9,880 nucleotides of DNA from Bacillota bacterium (GTDB taxonomy: Bacteria > Bacillota > Clostridia > Lachnospirales > Lachnospiraceae). The DNA is taken from contig JAEZXP010000097.1 in NCBI GenBank assembly GCA_023419655.1, positions 1 to 9,880 on the forward strand, read 5' to 3'. The translations under genes and the position numbers were made by a program. The notes below the pieces were generated by a model that saw only the letters and a list, made by a program, of their open reading frames with translations, was not told where the DNA came from and ran no database searches. Every line of letters begins with the position of its first letter. Position 1 is the first letter of the stretch. Positions 1 to 5,961 of this stretch are shown here, piece by piece.

Positions 1-160
1 GTCCCGCTTTATCCTCAACTCTTTCAATTTTGCCAAACCGTTTTATCAGGGAATATTCATTTTCCTTTGTGATAACCAATATATTGGACGCCAATACAAT
101 AGCGGCAATAAATAATATGATAATCAATGCACTGCCTATTCTTTTAATCTTTTTACCCAT
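1..160 (-). CDS. hflC: HflC, SPFH/prohibitin-family membrane protein (3' end cut off by window edge)
   Basis: The first 53 residues are visible. They begin MGKKIKRIG, followed by one hydrophobic segment (about residues 10-30) and then the start of an SPFH domain (ITKENEYSLIKRFGK). This is the usual HflC layout: a short cytoplasmic N-terminus, one membrane anchor, then the band-7 domain outside the membrane. In characterised bacteria HflC pairs with HflK in a large ring that surrounds and modulates the FtsH protease; that role is inferred here. The ATG overlaps the hflK TAA by one base (TAATG), and the AAGGAGG ribosome binding site lies inside the last hflK codons, so the two are probably translated in a coupled way, as expected for partners in one complex. 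The C-terminal part lies outside the window, so completeness cannot be judged. Confidence 0.88.
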   Translation of the reverse strand, partial: MGKKIKRIGSALIIILFIAAIVLASNILVITKENEYSLIKRFGKIERVEDKAG

Positions 161-1128
161 TAGTTACTTCCTCCTTCCGTAAATGGTTCAAGGGGCAGAA
201 ACTTATTAATATTGGATTCTCCGCTGTCTATAATTACCTTTAACGAAGGGAGAATATCCTCCATGGCTTCATAGTACATTCTTTCCTTTGTAATCAGAGG
301 ATATTTCATATATTCCTCATACATCTCGTTAAATCGGACAACCTCAGCCTGGGCTTCGTTGATTCGCTTTGTTTTTGTGGATTCTGCCTGCTGAAGTATC
401 TTATCCACCTCGGCTATCGCCTGAGGCAGCTTTTCATTTCTATATTTATTGGCATTGTTGACTGCCGTATCCTTGCCCTGTTTAGCCGTTTCTACCGATT
501 TAAAAGCTTCCATAACTTCCACTGTAGGAGGCTCCGAATCCTGAATTGTAATATTCACCAGCATAAGGCCGATATCATGCTCGATAAGATTCTCCAGTAT
601 CGATTCTTTTATTTTTGACTGTATTTCGTATTTTCCTGATGTAATTACGCTGTCAACATCATAGCTTCCGACGATGGTACGGATATTACTTTGAGCAATA
701 TTTTTCAATATGGTTACGGGGTCTGAGGAAGCATAAAGAAATTTAATCGGGTCTGCCACCTTATATTCTACGAAGAAATCTACGTTAACAAAATTGAAAT
801 CCCTTGTTATCATTACCGCTTCACTTTCAAGGGTCTGGCCTGTATACTCATCATATCCGATTGGAAATCCCTTTATGGTGGTATCCACCTTATTTACCTT
901 CTGTATAATGGGTATCTTAAGATGAAGTCCCGCATCGGACACTGTCTTTGCTTTTCCGAAAGTGGTTACAACCGCCTGCTCTTGTTCCTTTATTGTATAA
1001 AACGAGCCTAAGCTAAAAATCGCCACGACCACTACCAGAGCAAGAATAACAAAAATATTTTTTGCTTTTTTTAGAAAGCCTCTAAAATCATCTCCCGATG
1101 GGAAATCATATACGCCTTTTTCTGCCAT
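160..1128 (-). CDS. hflK: HflK, SPFH/band-7 membrane protein, FtsH modulator
   Basis: The 322-residue protein has a short charged N-terminus, one strongly hydrophobic segment at about residues 24-45, and an SPFH/band-7 domain from about residue 46 (EQEQAVVTTFGK at 48-59) to about 210. An Ala/Glu/Lys-rich region at about 205-275 (SVETAKQGKDTAVNNANKY onward) is likely coiled coil. The family forms hetero-oligomers with HflC that cage FtsH and affect membrane-protein turnover; that is known for Escherichia coli and inferred here. The start at 1128 is supported by AGAAGG eight bases upstream. It follows proA after 41 bases with no terminator visible in the gap, so it probably shares the proline-gene transcript. 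No ftsH gene is visible in the window. The immediate hflC neighbour makes HflK more likely than a stomatin-like protein. Confidence 0.9.
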   Translation of the reverse strand: MAEKGVYDFPSGDDFRGFLKKAKNIFVILALVVVVAIFSLGSFYTIKEQEQAVVTTFGKAKTVSDAGLHLKIPIIQKVNKVDTTIKGFPIGYDEYTGQTLESEAVMITRDFNFVNVDFFVEYKVADPIKFLYASSDPVTILKNIAQSNIRTIVGSYDVDSVITSGKYEIQSKIKESILENLIEHDIGLMLVNITIQDSEPPTVEVMEAFKSVETAKQGKDTAVNNANKYRNEKLPQAIAEVDKILQQAESTKTKRINEAQAEVVRFNEMYEEYMKYPLITKERMYYEAMEDILPSLKVIIDSGESNINKFLPLEPFTEGGSN

Positions 1129-1169
1129 TCACATTACCTTCTTTCTGTATTATATTTTTTGAAGCATTG

Positions 1170-2417
1170 TTACTGTCTTATCTGTCCATTTCCGAATATG
1201 ATATATTTGGTCGTAGTCAGTGCCGAAAGACCCATCGGGCCTCTGGCATGAAGCTTCTGTGTACTGATTCCGATTTCCGCACCAAATCCGAATTCATTTC
1301 CGTCCGTGAACCGGGTGGAAGCATTGACATACACGGCTGCCGCATCAATCTCATTATGAAATTTCATGGCATTATTATAATCCTTCGTGATAATCGCATC
1401 GGAATGCTTTGTATTATACCGGTTGATGTGGGAAATCGCCTCATCAATACTGTCTACCACCTTTAAGGATATGATTCTGTCCAGATATTCTGCACCATAA
1501 TCCTCTTCCTCTGCGGGAATGCAGCCCGGACTGATTGCACATCCTCTTTCATCAGCCCTGATTTCTATATCCTTTTCGTTTAGCCGTTGATATACCATCG
1601 GTATAAATGCCTGGCTTACCTTCTCATGAATGACAAGGGATTCACAGGTATTGCATACACCAAGCCTCTGGGTCTTTGCATTGTCAATAATATCAAGCGC
1701 CATATCAAAATCAGCAAATTCATCCACATATACATGGCAATTGCCTGTTCCGGTTTCAATAACAGGAACGCTGCTATTGTCTTTAACCGACTGTATCAAT
1801 CCGCTGCCGCCTCTTGGAATCAGTACATCTATGTAACGATTCATCCTCATCATCTTGTTTACATATTCTCTGGATGTATCTTCAATCAAGATAACAGAAT
1901 CTTCTGATACTTCGGATTGCCTTAATCCAAGGTGCAGGGCTTTAACGACGGCTATATTGGATTGTATGGCATCACTTCCGCCTCGGAGAATAACCGCATT
2001 TCCGGTCTTAAAGCATAATCCGAAGGCGTCTGCCGTTACATTGGGACGGGATTCATAGATAATTCCGATAACCCCCAGGGGTACTCTCTTTTCTCCTATA
2101 ACAAGCCCATAGGGGCGAACCTTCATCGATAAAACCTCACCAATGGGATCAGGAAGATTTGCCACCTCCAGTAAGCCCTCTGCCATCCCGTTAATTCTTT
2201 CAGGGGTAAGCGTCAGCCTGTCTATTAAGGATTCCTTAACACCGTTCTCTCTTGAGCGCCTGACATCCTCCAGGTTGGCTGCCAATATCTCCTCCTGACT
2301 GTCAATAAGAGCCTGGGCACAGGTCTTTAAAGCATTCATCTTATCATCCTGCAGCATAAGAGCCAATTTTACCGAGGCCTTTTTAGCCCTCTCACCTATC
2401 TTCTCCATATAATCCAT
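1170..2417 (-). CDS. proA: Gamma-glutamyl phosphate reductase (glutamate-5-semialdehyde dehydrogenase)
   Basis: This enzyme reduces gamma-glutamyl phosphate to glutamate-5-semialdehyde with NADPH, the second step of proline synthesis in the cytoplasm. The 415-residue length is normal for ProA. Visible landmarks are YESRPNVTADAFGLCFKTGN (121-140) followed by AVILRGG, the active-site region LGVCNTCES with the probable catalytic Cys at 255, and the C-terminal LHARGPMGL (389-397), all typical of the family. The start at 2417 is chosen because GGAGG lies six bases upstream; a second in-frame ATG three codons on is less well placed. The first 26 bases overlap the end of the cyclo-ligase gene, so the ribosome binding site lies in that gene and coupling is likely. 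proB is two genes upstream, so the two proline genes are kept together but not adjacent. Confidence 0.97.
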   Translation of the reverse strand: MDYMEKIGERAKKASVKLALMLQDDKMNALKTCAQALIDSQEEILAANLEDVRRSRENGVKESLIDRLTLTPERINGMAEGLLEVANLPDPIGEVLSMKVRPYGLVIGEKRVPLGVIGIIYESRPNVTADAFGLCFKTGNAVILRGGSDAIQSNIAVVKALHLGLRQSEVSEDSVILIEDTSREYVNKMMRMNRYIDVLIPRGGSGLIQSVKDNSSVPVIETGTGNCHVYVDEFADFDMALDIIDNAKTQRLGVCNTCESLVIHEKVSQAFIPMVYQRLNEKDIEIRADERGCAISPGCIPAEEEDYGAEYLDRIISLKVVDSIDEAISHINRYNTKHSDAIITKDYNNAMKFHNEIDAAAVYVNASTRFTDGNEFGFGAEIGISTQKLHARGPMGLSALTTTKYIIFGNGQIRQ

Positions 2418-3006
2418 GGGAGTCCTCCTTTCTTATAACTGTATCGGCGGTTACAATATAATCTGCGGGAATATCGTATCCATCCGCTGTTAGCTGCTCC
2501 ATTATCTGAAAATCATATGCCAGAGCAATCTTAATCCATTCATTATGAGGATATCTGCCCAAATAGCGGTCATAATATCCCGCTCCATAGCCTACTCTGT
2601 TTCCTGCCTTGTCAAAAGCAAGACCCGGAAGCAGCATAAGCTTTTTATCATCGGATACATCCGAAATATATTTCTGATGGATGGCCGTATCCGGCTCGAA
2701 TATGCCGAATTTGCTCCGAACCAGATTGTCACAGCTGTCTATCCTGTAAAAGTTCAAATCATCTTTCTCCACTCTCGGAATATATACCTTCTTATTCATA
2801 CCAAAGGCTTTATCAATAATCTCCGTGGTATCGACTTCTGAGCCAAAGGAAACATAGGTAAATACCGCATCACACGCCTTAAATTCCTTCAAACCGTATA
2901 ATCGTTCGTGTATCCTCTGATTATATTCATTCCTAAGATGAGCGGGCAGCTGATTTCTGATCGCCTTCATCTGGCTTCGTATCTCATTCTTCGTCATAGA
3001 CTTCAC
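2392..3006 (-). CDS. 5-formyltetrahydrofolate cyclo-ligase (MTHFS)
   Basis: This enzyme uses ATP to convert 5-formyl-THF to 5,10-methenyl-THF, returning a storage or inhibitory folate to the one-carbon pool. The 204-residue product is normal for the family. The diagnostic signature is GYGAGYYDRYLGRY at about residues 139-152, preceded by LMLLPGLAFDKAGNR. The basic N-terminal helix (TKNEIRSQMKAIRNQ) also fits. I place the start at GTG 3006 because GAGGAG (3015-3020) sits eight bases upstream; the ATG at 2997 would be 17 bases away. A longer in-frame ATG at 3090 would add an Arg-rich stretch that is just the shadow of the upstream gene. The gene overlaps DUF896 by 23 bases and proA by 26, so all three are probably translationally coupled. 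A functional tie between folate and proline synthesis is not shown by this. Confidence 0.94.
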   Translation of the reverse strand: MKSMTKNEIRSQMKAIRNQLPAHLRNEYNQRIHERLYGLKEFKACDAVFTYVSFGSEVDTTEIIDKAFGMNKKVYIPRVEKDDLNFYRIDSCDNLVRSKFGIFEPDTAIHQKYISDVSDDKKLMLLPGLAFDKAGNRVGYGAGYYDRYLGRYPHNEWIKIALAYDFQIMEQLTADGYDIPADYIVTADTVIRKEDSHGLYGEDR

Positions 3007-3307
3007 GATAAAAGCTCCTCTTGATAACCGTCGCCTCCTCCGTGTCCGTTCCTGTTTCAGACACTGTCCCGGAAATCTCTTCTTCGGCATTTCCCTTGTG
3101 AGTACCCGTTGAATGGTCTCCTGCTTTTGTGACAGAACCGTCAGGATTTACAAAGGATACTCTGTCTAAGGTTCCTCTCAGATTCTGCCTGATGGCCTTA
3201 ATATACTCTTCTCTAAGATGTGCCTGCTCCTCTTTCTCTTTCTCCGTTAATCCTACTGACTGTGATTTATGATATAATTCATTGATTCTCTCTATGTTCA
3301 ATTCCAT
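2984..3307 (-). CDS. DUF896 (YnzC/YneQ-like) small protein with a C-terminal extension
   Basis: Residues 1 to about 62 match the DUF896 pattern: ERINELYHKSQ, then LTEKEKEEQAHLREEYIKAI, then RGTLDRVSFVNPDG. In the family this part forms a short two-helix bundle, and Bacillus YnzC (about 77 residues) is a small cytoplasmic protein. The biochemical role is not established. The protein here has 107 residues because about 45 Thr/Ser/Glu/Gly-rich residues follow the core (STGTHKGNAEEE onward). These look disordered, and the tail ends in KRSFYREVYDEE. The last 23 bases overlap the cyclo-ligase gene, and the cyclo-ligase ribosome binding site lies in the tail's coding sequence. The start at 3307 has AGGAG 11 bases upstream and lies 26 bases after the proB stop. 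The family call is firm; the function is unknown. Confidence 0.88.
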   Translation of the reverse strand: MELNIERINELYHKSQSVGLTEKEKEEQAHLREEYIKAIRQNLRGTLDRVSFVNPDGSVTKAGDHSTGTHKGNAEEEISGTVSETGTDTEEATVIKRSFYREVYDEE

Positions 3308-3333
3308 CTTAATTTTATCTCCTTTTTTAAACC

Positions 3334-4194
3334 TTACGAATATTGCTCCGTCCTGATATAATCCATGATGTCAAAGTCTTTTGCCTTATGCGCCAGGAAA
3401 AGTGTTCCTATATTCTTTCCTTCGATTACACGGTTAATATTTTGTACCTCATCACCGTTTGTAATCACCATATCGGCTCCGGACGAATTCGCGATTTTAG
3501 CCGCTGAAAGCTTCGTAGCCATTCCGCCTGTTCCAAGATTACAGCCGGTTGAGGATTTTGCCATATTTAGTACGTCATCATTGATTTCATGGACACAGGA
3601 TATCATCTTTGCATCTTTGTTCTTATGAGGGTCATCCGTATAGAATCCGTCAATATCAGATAATAAGATTAGTAAGTCTCCTCCCACCAATGCCGTAACA
3701 ATTGCTGAAAGGGTGTCATTGTCGCCAAAATCCAGTTCATCCAGCTCATCTGTCGATACGGTGTCATTCTCGTTTACGACCGGGATAACACCCATTTTGA
3801 ATAACTCATTAAAGGTATTCTGGGCATTTCTCCTGCTGATATCATTGAGCATGGTATGCTTGGTCATCAGTATCTGGGCTGCCATCTGATTGTATTCTGC
3901 AAATAATTTCTGATATGCCGTCATCAGTCTTGCCTGGCCGATAGCGGCACAAGCCTGCTTAATGGAGCGTTCTGTCGGCTTTTCTGAAAATCCCAATGCA
4001 TTCCTGCCAACGGCGATTGCTCCCGAAGTAACCAATATTACATCCTTGCCCTGGTTTCTAAGGTTTGTCAGGATTCTTACCAGTCTCTCCAACTTATCCA
4101 GATTAAGACGTCCTGTTTCCACATGGGTTAATGAAGCCGAGCCTATCTTAACAACGATTCTCTTTTTATCCGCTAAATAATTTCGTTCCTGCAC
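3334..4194 (-). CDS. proB: Glutamate 5-kinase, short form lacking the PUA domain
   Basis: This enzyme phosphorylates glutamate to gamma-glutamyl phosphate, the committed step of proline synthesis. The product forms the substrate for ProA encoded two genes downstream. The amino-acid kinase fold is clear: VVKIGSASLT (14-23), VTSGAIAVG (55-63), NENDTVS (141-147), FGDNDTLSA (156-164), LSDIDGFYTDDP (178-189) and GTGGMATKL (221-229). At 286 residues it ends shortly after the kinase domain and lacks the C-terminal PUA domain of the roughly 367-residue E. coli enzyme; short forms are known in other bacteria. I choose GTG 4194 because GGAGG (4203-4207) lies eight bases upstream. A TTG start at 4209 would place that binding site inside the gene. 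No T-box leader motif is visible upstream, so control is probably by the upstream promoter and by product feedback on the kinase domain. Confidence 0.96.
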   Translation of the reverse strand: MQERNYLADKKRIVVKIGSASLTHVETGRLNLDKLERLVRILTNLRNQGKDVILVTSGAIAVGRNALGFSEKPTERSIKQACAAIGQARLMTAYQKLFAEYNQMAAQILMTKHTMLNDISRRNAQNTFNELFKMGVIPVVNENDTVSTDELDELDFGDNDTLSAIVTALVGGDLLILLSDIDGFYTDDPHKNKDAKMISCVHEINDDVLNMAKSSTGCNLGTGGMATKLSAAKIANSSGADMVITNGDEVQNINRVIEGKNIGTLFLAHKAKDFDIMDYIRTEQYS

Positions 4195-4202
4195 TTTCGA
4201 TT

Positions 4203-4207
4203 CCTCC
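4203..4207 (-). promoter_or_regulatory. Ribosome binding site that fixes the proB start
   Basis: GGAGG on the minus strand lies eight bases before GTG 4194. The alternative TTG at 4207-4209 overlaps this same motif and so cannot use it, which is why the longer reading was not chosen. Confidence 0.75.
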
Positions 4208-4259
4208 AACTGTAAATGTATTTTATAATAGATATCTTATCATCATATTTCTCCCCATT

Positions 4260-4358
4260 CCTGCGCATGTTTTAATGGCTCGCTTGCGAGACAATGCGTA
4301 TATCAAGTTTGTGCCAAGTGTGTTCTTTACACTTTGGATTAACGCAGGCACAAAACTT
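4260..4358 (-). other. Structured intergenic element with nested, partly exclusive inverted repeats
   Basis: The 186-base gap between the flavoprotein gene and proB has no gene but is dense in inverted repeats. These are CTCGC/GCGAG around TT (4279-4290), enclosed by CGCAT (4264-4268) and ATGCG (4294-4298); CCAAGTGT (4314-4321) with ACACTTTGG (4329-4337); AAGTTTGTGCC (4305-4315) with GGCACAAAACTT (4347-4358, one base different); and CCTGCG (4260-4265) with CGCAGG (4343-4348). The last two pairings share bases 4347-4348, so they cannot both form completely. In the RNA the element would sit about 65 nucleotides before the proB start. No U-run follows any stem, so a classical intrinsic terminator is not supported. 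It could be an RNA processing or stability element, a regulatory leader or a dispersed intergenic repeat. It resembles no riboswitch class or T-box that I can name. Confidence 0.5.
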
Positions 4359-4380
4359 ATATGGTTGAAAGTGTATTTCT

Positions 4381-5610
4381 TTATCTCTGTGCATGACTGC
4401 CTGCAAGATATCCCGTACTCCACGCCCACTGCAGATTATAACCTCCGCAGGTACCGTCCACATCCAAAAGCTCACCGGTAAGGTACAGGCCTTTTTTCTT
4501 TTTTGACTCCATCGTATCCGGGTCTATCTCCGAGGTGGCCACTCCACCGGCTGTCACCTGGGCAAATTCAAAGGTATTCGTTCCGTTAATCTGTACCGAA
4601 AACTGCTTTATCCATTCTGCCAGCTTTGTGATATCGGACTTTTGGCATCTGTGACAGGGTGTATCCGGGTTCAGCTTTGCTTCCCGTATTATCACATCGT
4701 TAAGCTTATGATTAAACATTCCTACCATCATCTGTCCCAGGGTTTTATCCGGATTATTCTTGCAGCGGTTCATCAGCAGCTCTGTCAGCTCCTTTAAATT
4801 GCCTTGACGGAATATATCCAGAACAAGGCGGACCGGTTTGCCGGCATCCATCGCCTTTGAAGCAAAGCGGCTCAGCTGCATAATCGGAATTCCGGATATT
4901 CCGTAATCGGTAAATATAATTTCTCCTTCTTCCTTTGCCATAAGCTTTGAATCTGCATAGGCACCAACTCCCGCCTGTATACGGACGCCGGATACGGATT
5001 TGCAGAATTTATCCGGTGATTTTAAGGATACCAGTGCAGGTAACGGCTTTATAATCCTATGCCCAAAGGACCCGGCGAGCAGATATCCGCTTCCATCCGA
5101 GCCAAGCTTAGGAGATGCACAGCCTCCTGTCGCAAGTATTAATTTGCTGCCATGATAAACTTTTCTGCCTCCGTCTGCCTGAATCGTATTAACGGTAAAA
5201 TCAGGTTTGGTAATCTTCGTTACCTTCTCATTATATGCGAACTTCACCTTTAATCTTTCACATTCCATTAAGAGTACGGACAACACACTGGCTGCCTGCT
5301 CGGAATTGGGATAGACATACCCTTCTCTCTCTTTCGGCAGGATACCCAGCCTTTCAAAGAATTGCAGCGTATCTCTACTATCAAAATTAGACAGCACCTT
5401 CATCGGAAATGTACTGTCGTCAGATTGGTAGCAATCCGGTGCCTGGTACATGTTCGTAAAATTACATTTACCATTACCGGTTGCCAGTATTTTTTTACCC
5501 GCCTTTTCCTTTTGTTCAATAACAAGAACCGAGCCGCCCTCTGAGGCAGCCGCAATTGCAGCAGCAAGACCGGAAGCACCGGCACCGACAATCATCACAT
5601 CATAATCCAA
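4381..5610 (-). CDS. HI0933/YhiN-family NAD(P)/FAD-dependent oxidoreductase (BaiN-like)
   Basis: This is a 409-residue flavoprotein. The N-terminal dinucleotide-binding fold has GAGASG at 9-14 and an acidic residue at the end of strand 2 (VIEQKEKAGKK, about 30-40). It is followed by the family-specific ATGNGKCNFTN (43-53). LATGGCASPKLGSDGSGY is at about 159-176, and the C-terminal family signature GELLDVDGTCGGYNLQWAW is at about 379-397. The family is widespread; one gut clostridial member, BaiN, has been linked to bile-acid dehydroxylation, but most members have no known substrate and I do not assign that role. The start is TTG 5610: an in-frame stop lies upstream, a later start would remove the first beta strand, and GAAGGG lies 12 bases ahead. 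It is the first gene after a strong SigA promoter and may head the proB-hflC transcript. Confidence 0.9.
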   Translation of the reverse strand: MDYDVMIVGAGASGLAAAIAAASEGGSVLVIEQKEKAGKKILATGNGKCNFTNMYQAPDCYQSDDSTFPMKVLSNFDSRDTLQFFERLGILPKEREGYVYPNSEQAASVLSVLLMECERLKVKFAYNEKVTKITKPDFTVNTIQADGGRKVYHGSKLILATGGCASPKLGSDGSGYLLAGSFGHRIIKPLPALVSLKSPDKFCKSVSGVRIQAGVGAYADSKLMAKEEGEIIFTDYGISGIPIMQLSRFASKAMDAGKPVRLVLDIFRQGNLKELTELLMNRCKNNPDKTLGQMMVGMFNHKLNDVIIREAKLNPDTPCHRCQKSDITKLAEWIKQFSVQINGTNTFEFAQVTAGGVATSEIDPDTMESKKKKGLYLTGELLDVDGTCGGYNLQWAWSTGYLAGSHAQR

Positions 5611-5622
5611 TTCATAATCATA

Positions 5623-5628
5623 CCCTTC
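5623..5628 (-). promoter_or_regulatory. Ribosome binding site for the TTG-started flavoprotein gene
   Basis: GAAGGG on the minus strand lies 12 bases before TTG 5610. The spacing is rather long, but this is the only purine-rich motif between the promoter and the only sensible in-frame start. Confidence 0.5.
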
Positions 5629-5654
5629 GGATTTTTATCAATTACATTGGTTTC

Positions 5655-5683
5655 ATTATATTTTAACAGCACTATTAATTCAA
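5655..5683 (-). promoter_or_regulatory. SigA-type promoter upstream of the flavoprotein gene
   Basis: On the minus strand, TTGAAT (5678-5683) and TATAAT (5655-5660) are separated by exactly 17 bases. The -10 is a perfect match and the -35 matches four of six positions. Surrounding sequence is very AT-rich, as usual for Firmicute promoters. Transcription would begin near 5648, giving a leader of about 38 nucleotides. It is the best promoter in the window and could drive the flavoprotein gene, proB, the DUF896 gene, the cyclo-ligase gene, proA, hflK and hflC if transcription passes the structured gap at 4260-4358. Confidence 0.75.
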
Positions 5684-5770
5684 GAGTTTATTATCTTATT
5701 TAATAGAATGTTCTCCAAATTTTAATTAAACACTAATATAAGACCCGAATGCTCGAATATAGGGAAATAG

Positions 5771-5878
5771 TACCTGGTACACAGGTATAACCGTCATGCA
5801 CCGTTAGAAGGGGCTGTCGCAAAATAGCATCAGGCACACAGGTATGAACCTCAGGTGGTACACCTGTGTACCAGGTAG
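5771..5878. repeat. Short inverted and direct copies of TACCTGGTACACAGGT
   Basis: TACCTGGTACACAGGT at 5771-5786 recurs as its exact reverse complement ACCTGTGTACCAGGTA at 5863-5878. A looser direct copy, GGCACACAGGTATGAACC (5833-5850), resembles GGTACACAGGTATAACC (5776-5792). The segment GGTACACCTGTGTACC (5857-5872) is itself nearly palindromic. One copy lies outside, and the others inside, the larger inverted-repeat element at 5809-5896, so the two repeat systems interleave. The function is unknown; they may be remnants of a dispersed repeat or allow alternative RNA folds. Confidence 0.7.
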
Positions 5879-5896
5879 CATTTTGCGACAGCCCCT
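5809..5896. repeat. 88-base element with perfect 17-base terminal inverted repeats (MITE-like)
   Basis: The left arm, AGGGGCTGTCGCAAAAT (5809-5825), is the exact reverse complement of the right arm (5880-5896). The 54-base interior contains further complementary stretches such as ACACAGGT (5836-5843) with ACCTGTGT (5862-5869 region), so the single strand could fold into one long hairpin. GGGGCTGTCGCAAAA-type ends recall termini of some insertion sequences, IS1182-like by memory, which suggests a miniature non-autonomous element or the joined ends of a lost insertion. I see no clear target-site duplication. There is no U-run on either side, so it is not a standard terminator, although it could still slow polymerase or protect the 3' end of the upstream messenger. 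Confidence 0.65.
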
Positions 5897-5961
5897 ATAC
5901 GAACAGCATGTTTGTATTTTGTAATTCATTCTTGTGTGCCGTGTGCCATAACAGCACCCTC

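Noticed and set aside
1098..1466. 122-codon open frame on the plus strand
   Set aside because: It lies opposite the proA C-terminus and the hflK start, has no recognisable domain, and all supported genes run on the minus strand. It is an antisense shadow.
4195..4240. Possible separate promoter before proB (TATTATAAAATAC)
   Set aside because: The -10-like AT-rich stretch has no acceptable -35 at 16-18 bases upstream, so I do not annotate it.
4195..4380. T-box or known amino-acid riboswitch before proB
   Set aside because: No T-box sequence (GGTGGNACCGCG type) or terminator/antiterminator pair with a U-run is visible.
5809..5896. Reading the large hairpin as a rho-independent terminator
   Set aside because: Neither strand has a U-run after the stem (the minus strand continues TCTAACGG), and the loop is far too large for a standard intrinsic terminator.
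5934..5947. Tandem GTGTGCC GTGTGCC
   Set aside because: Only two units of seven bases in a non-coding region; too short to interpret.
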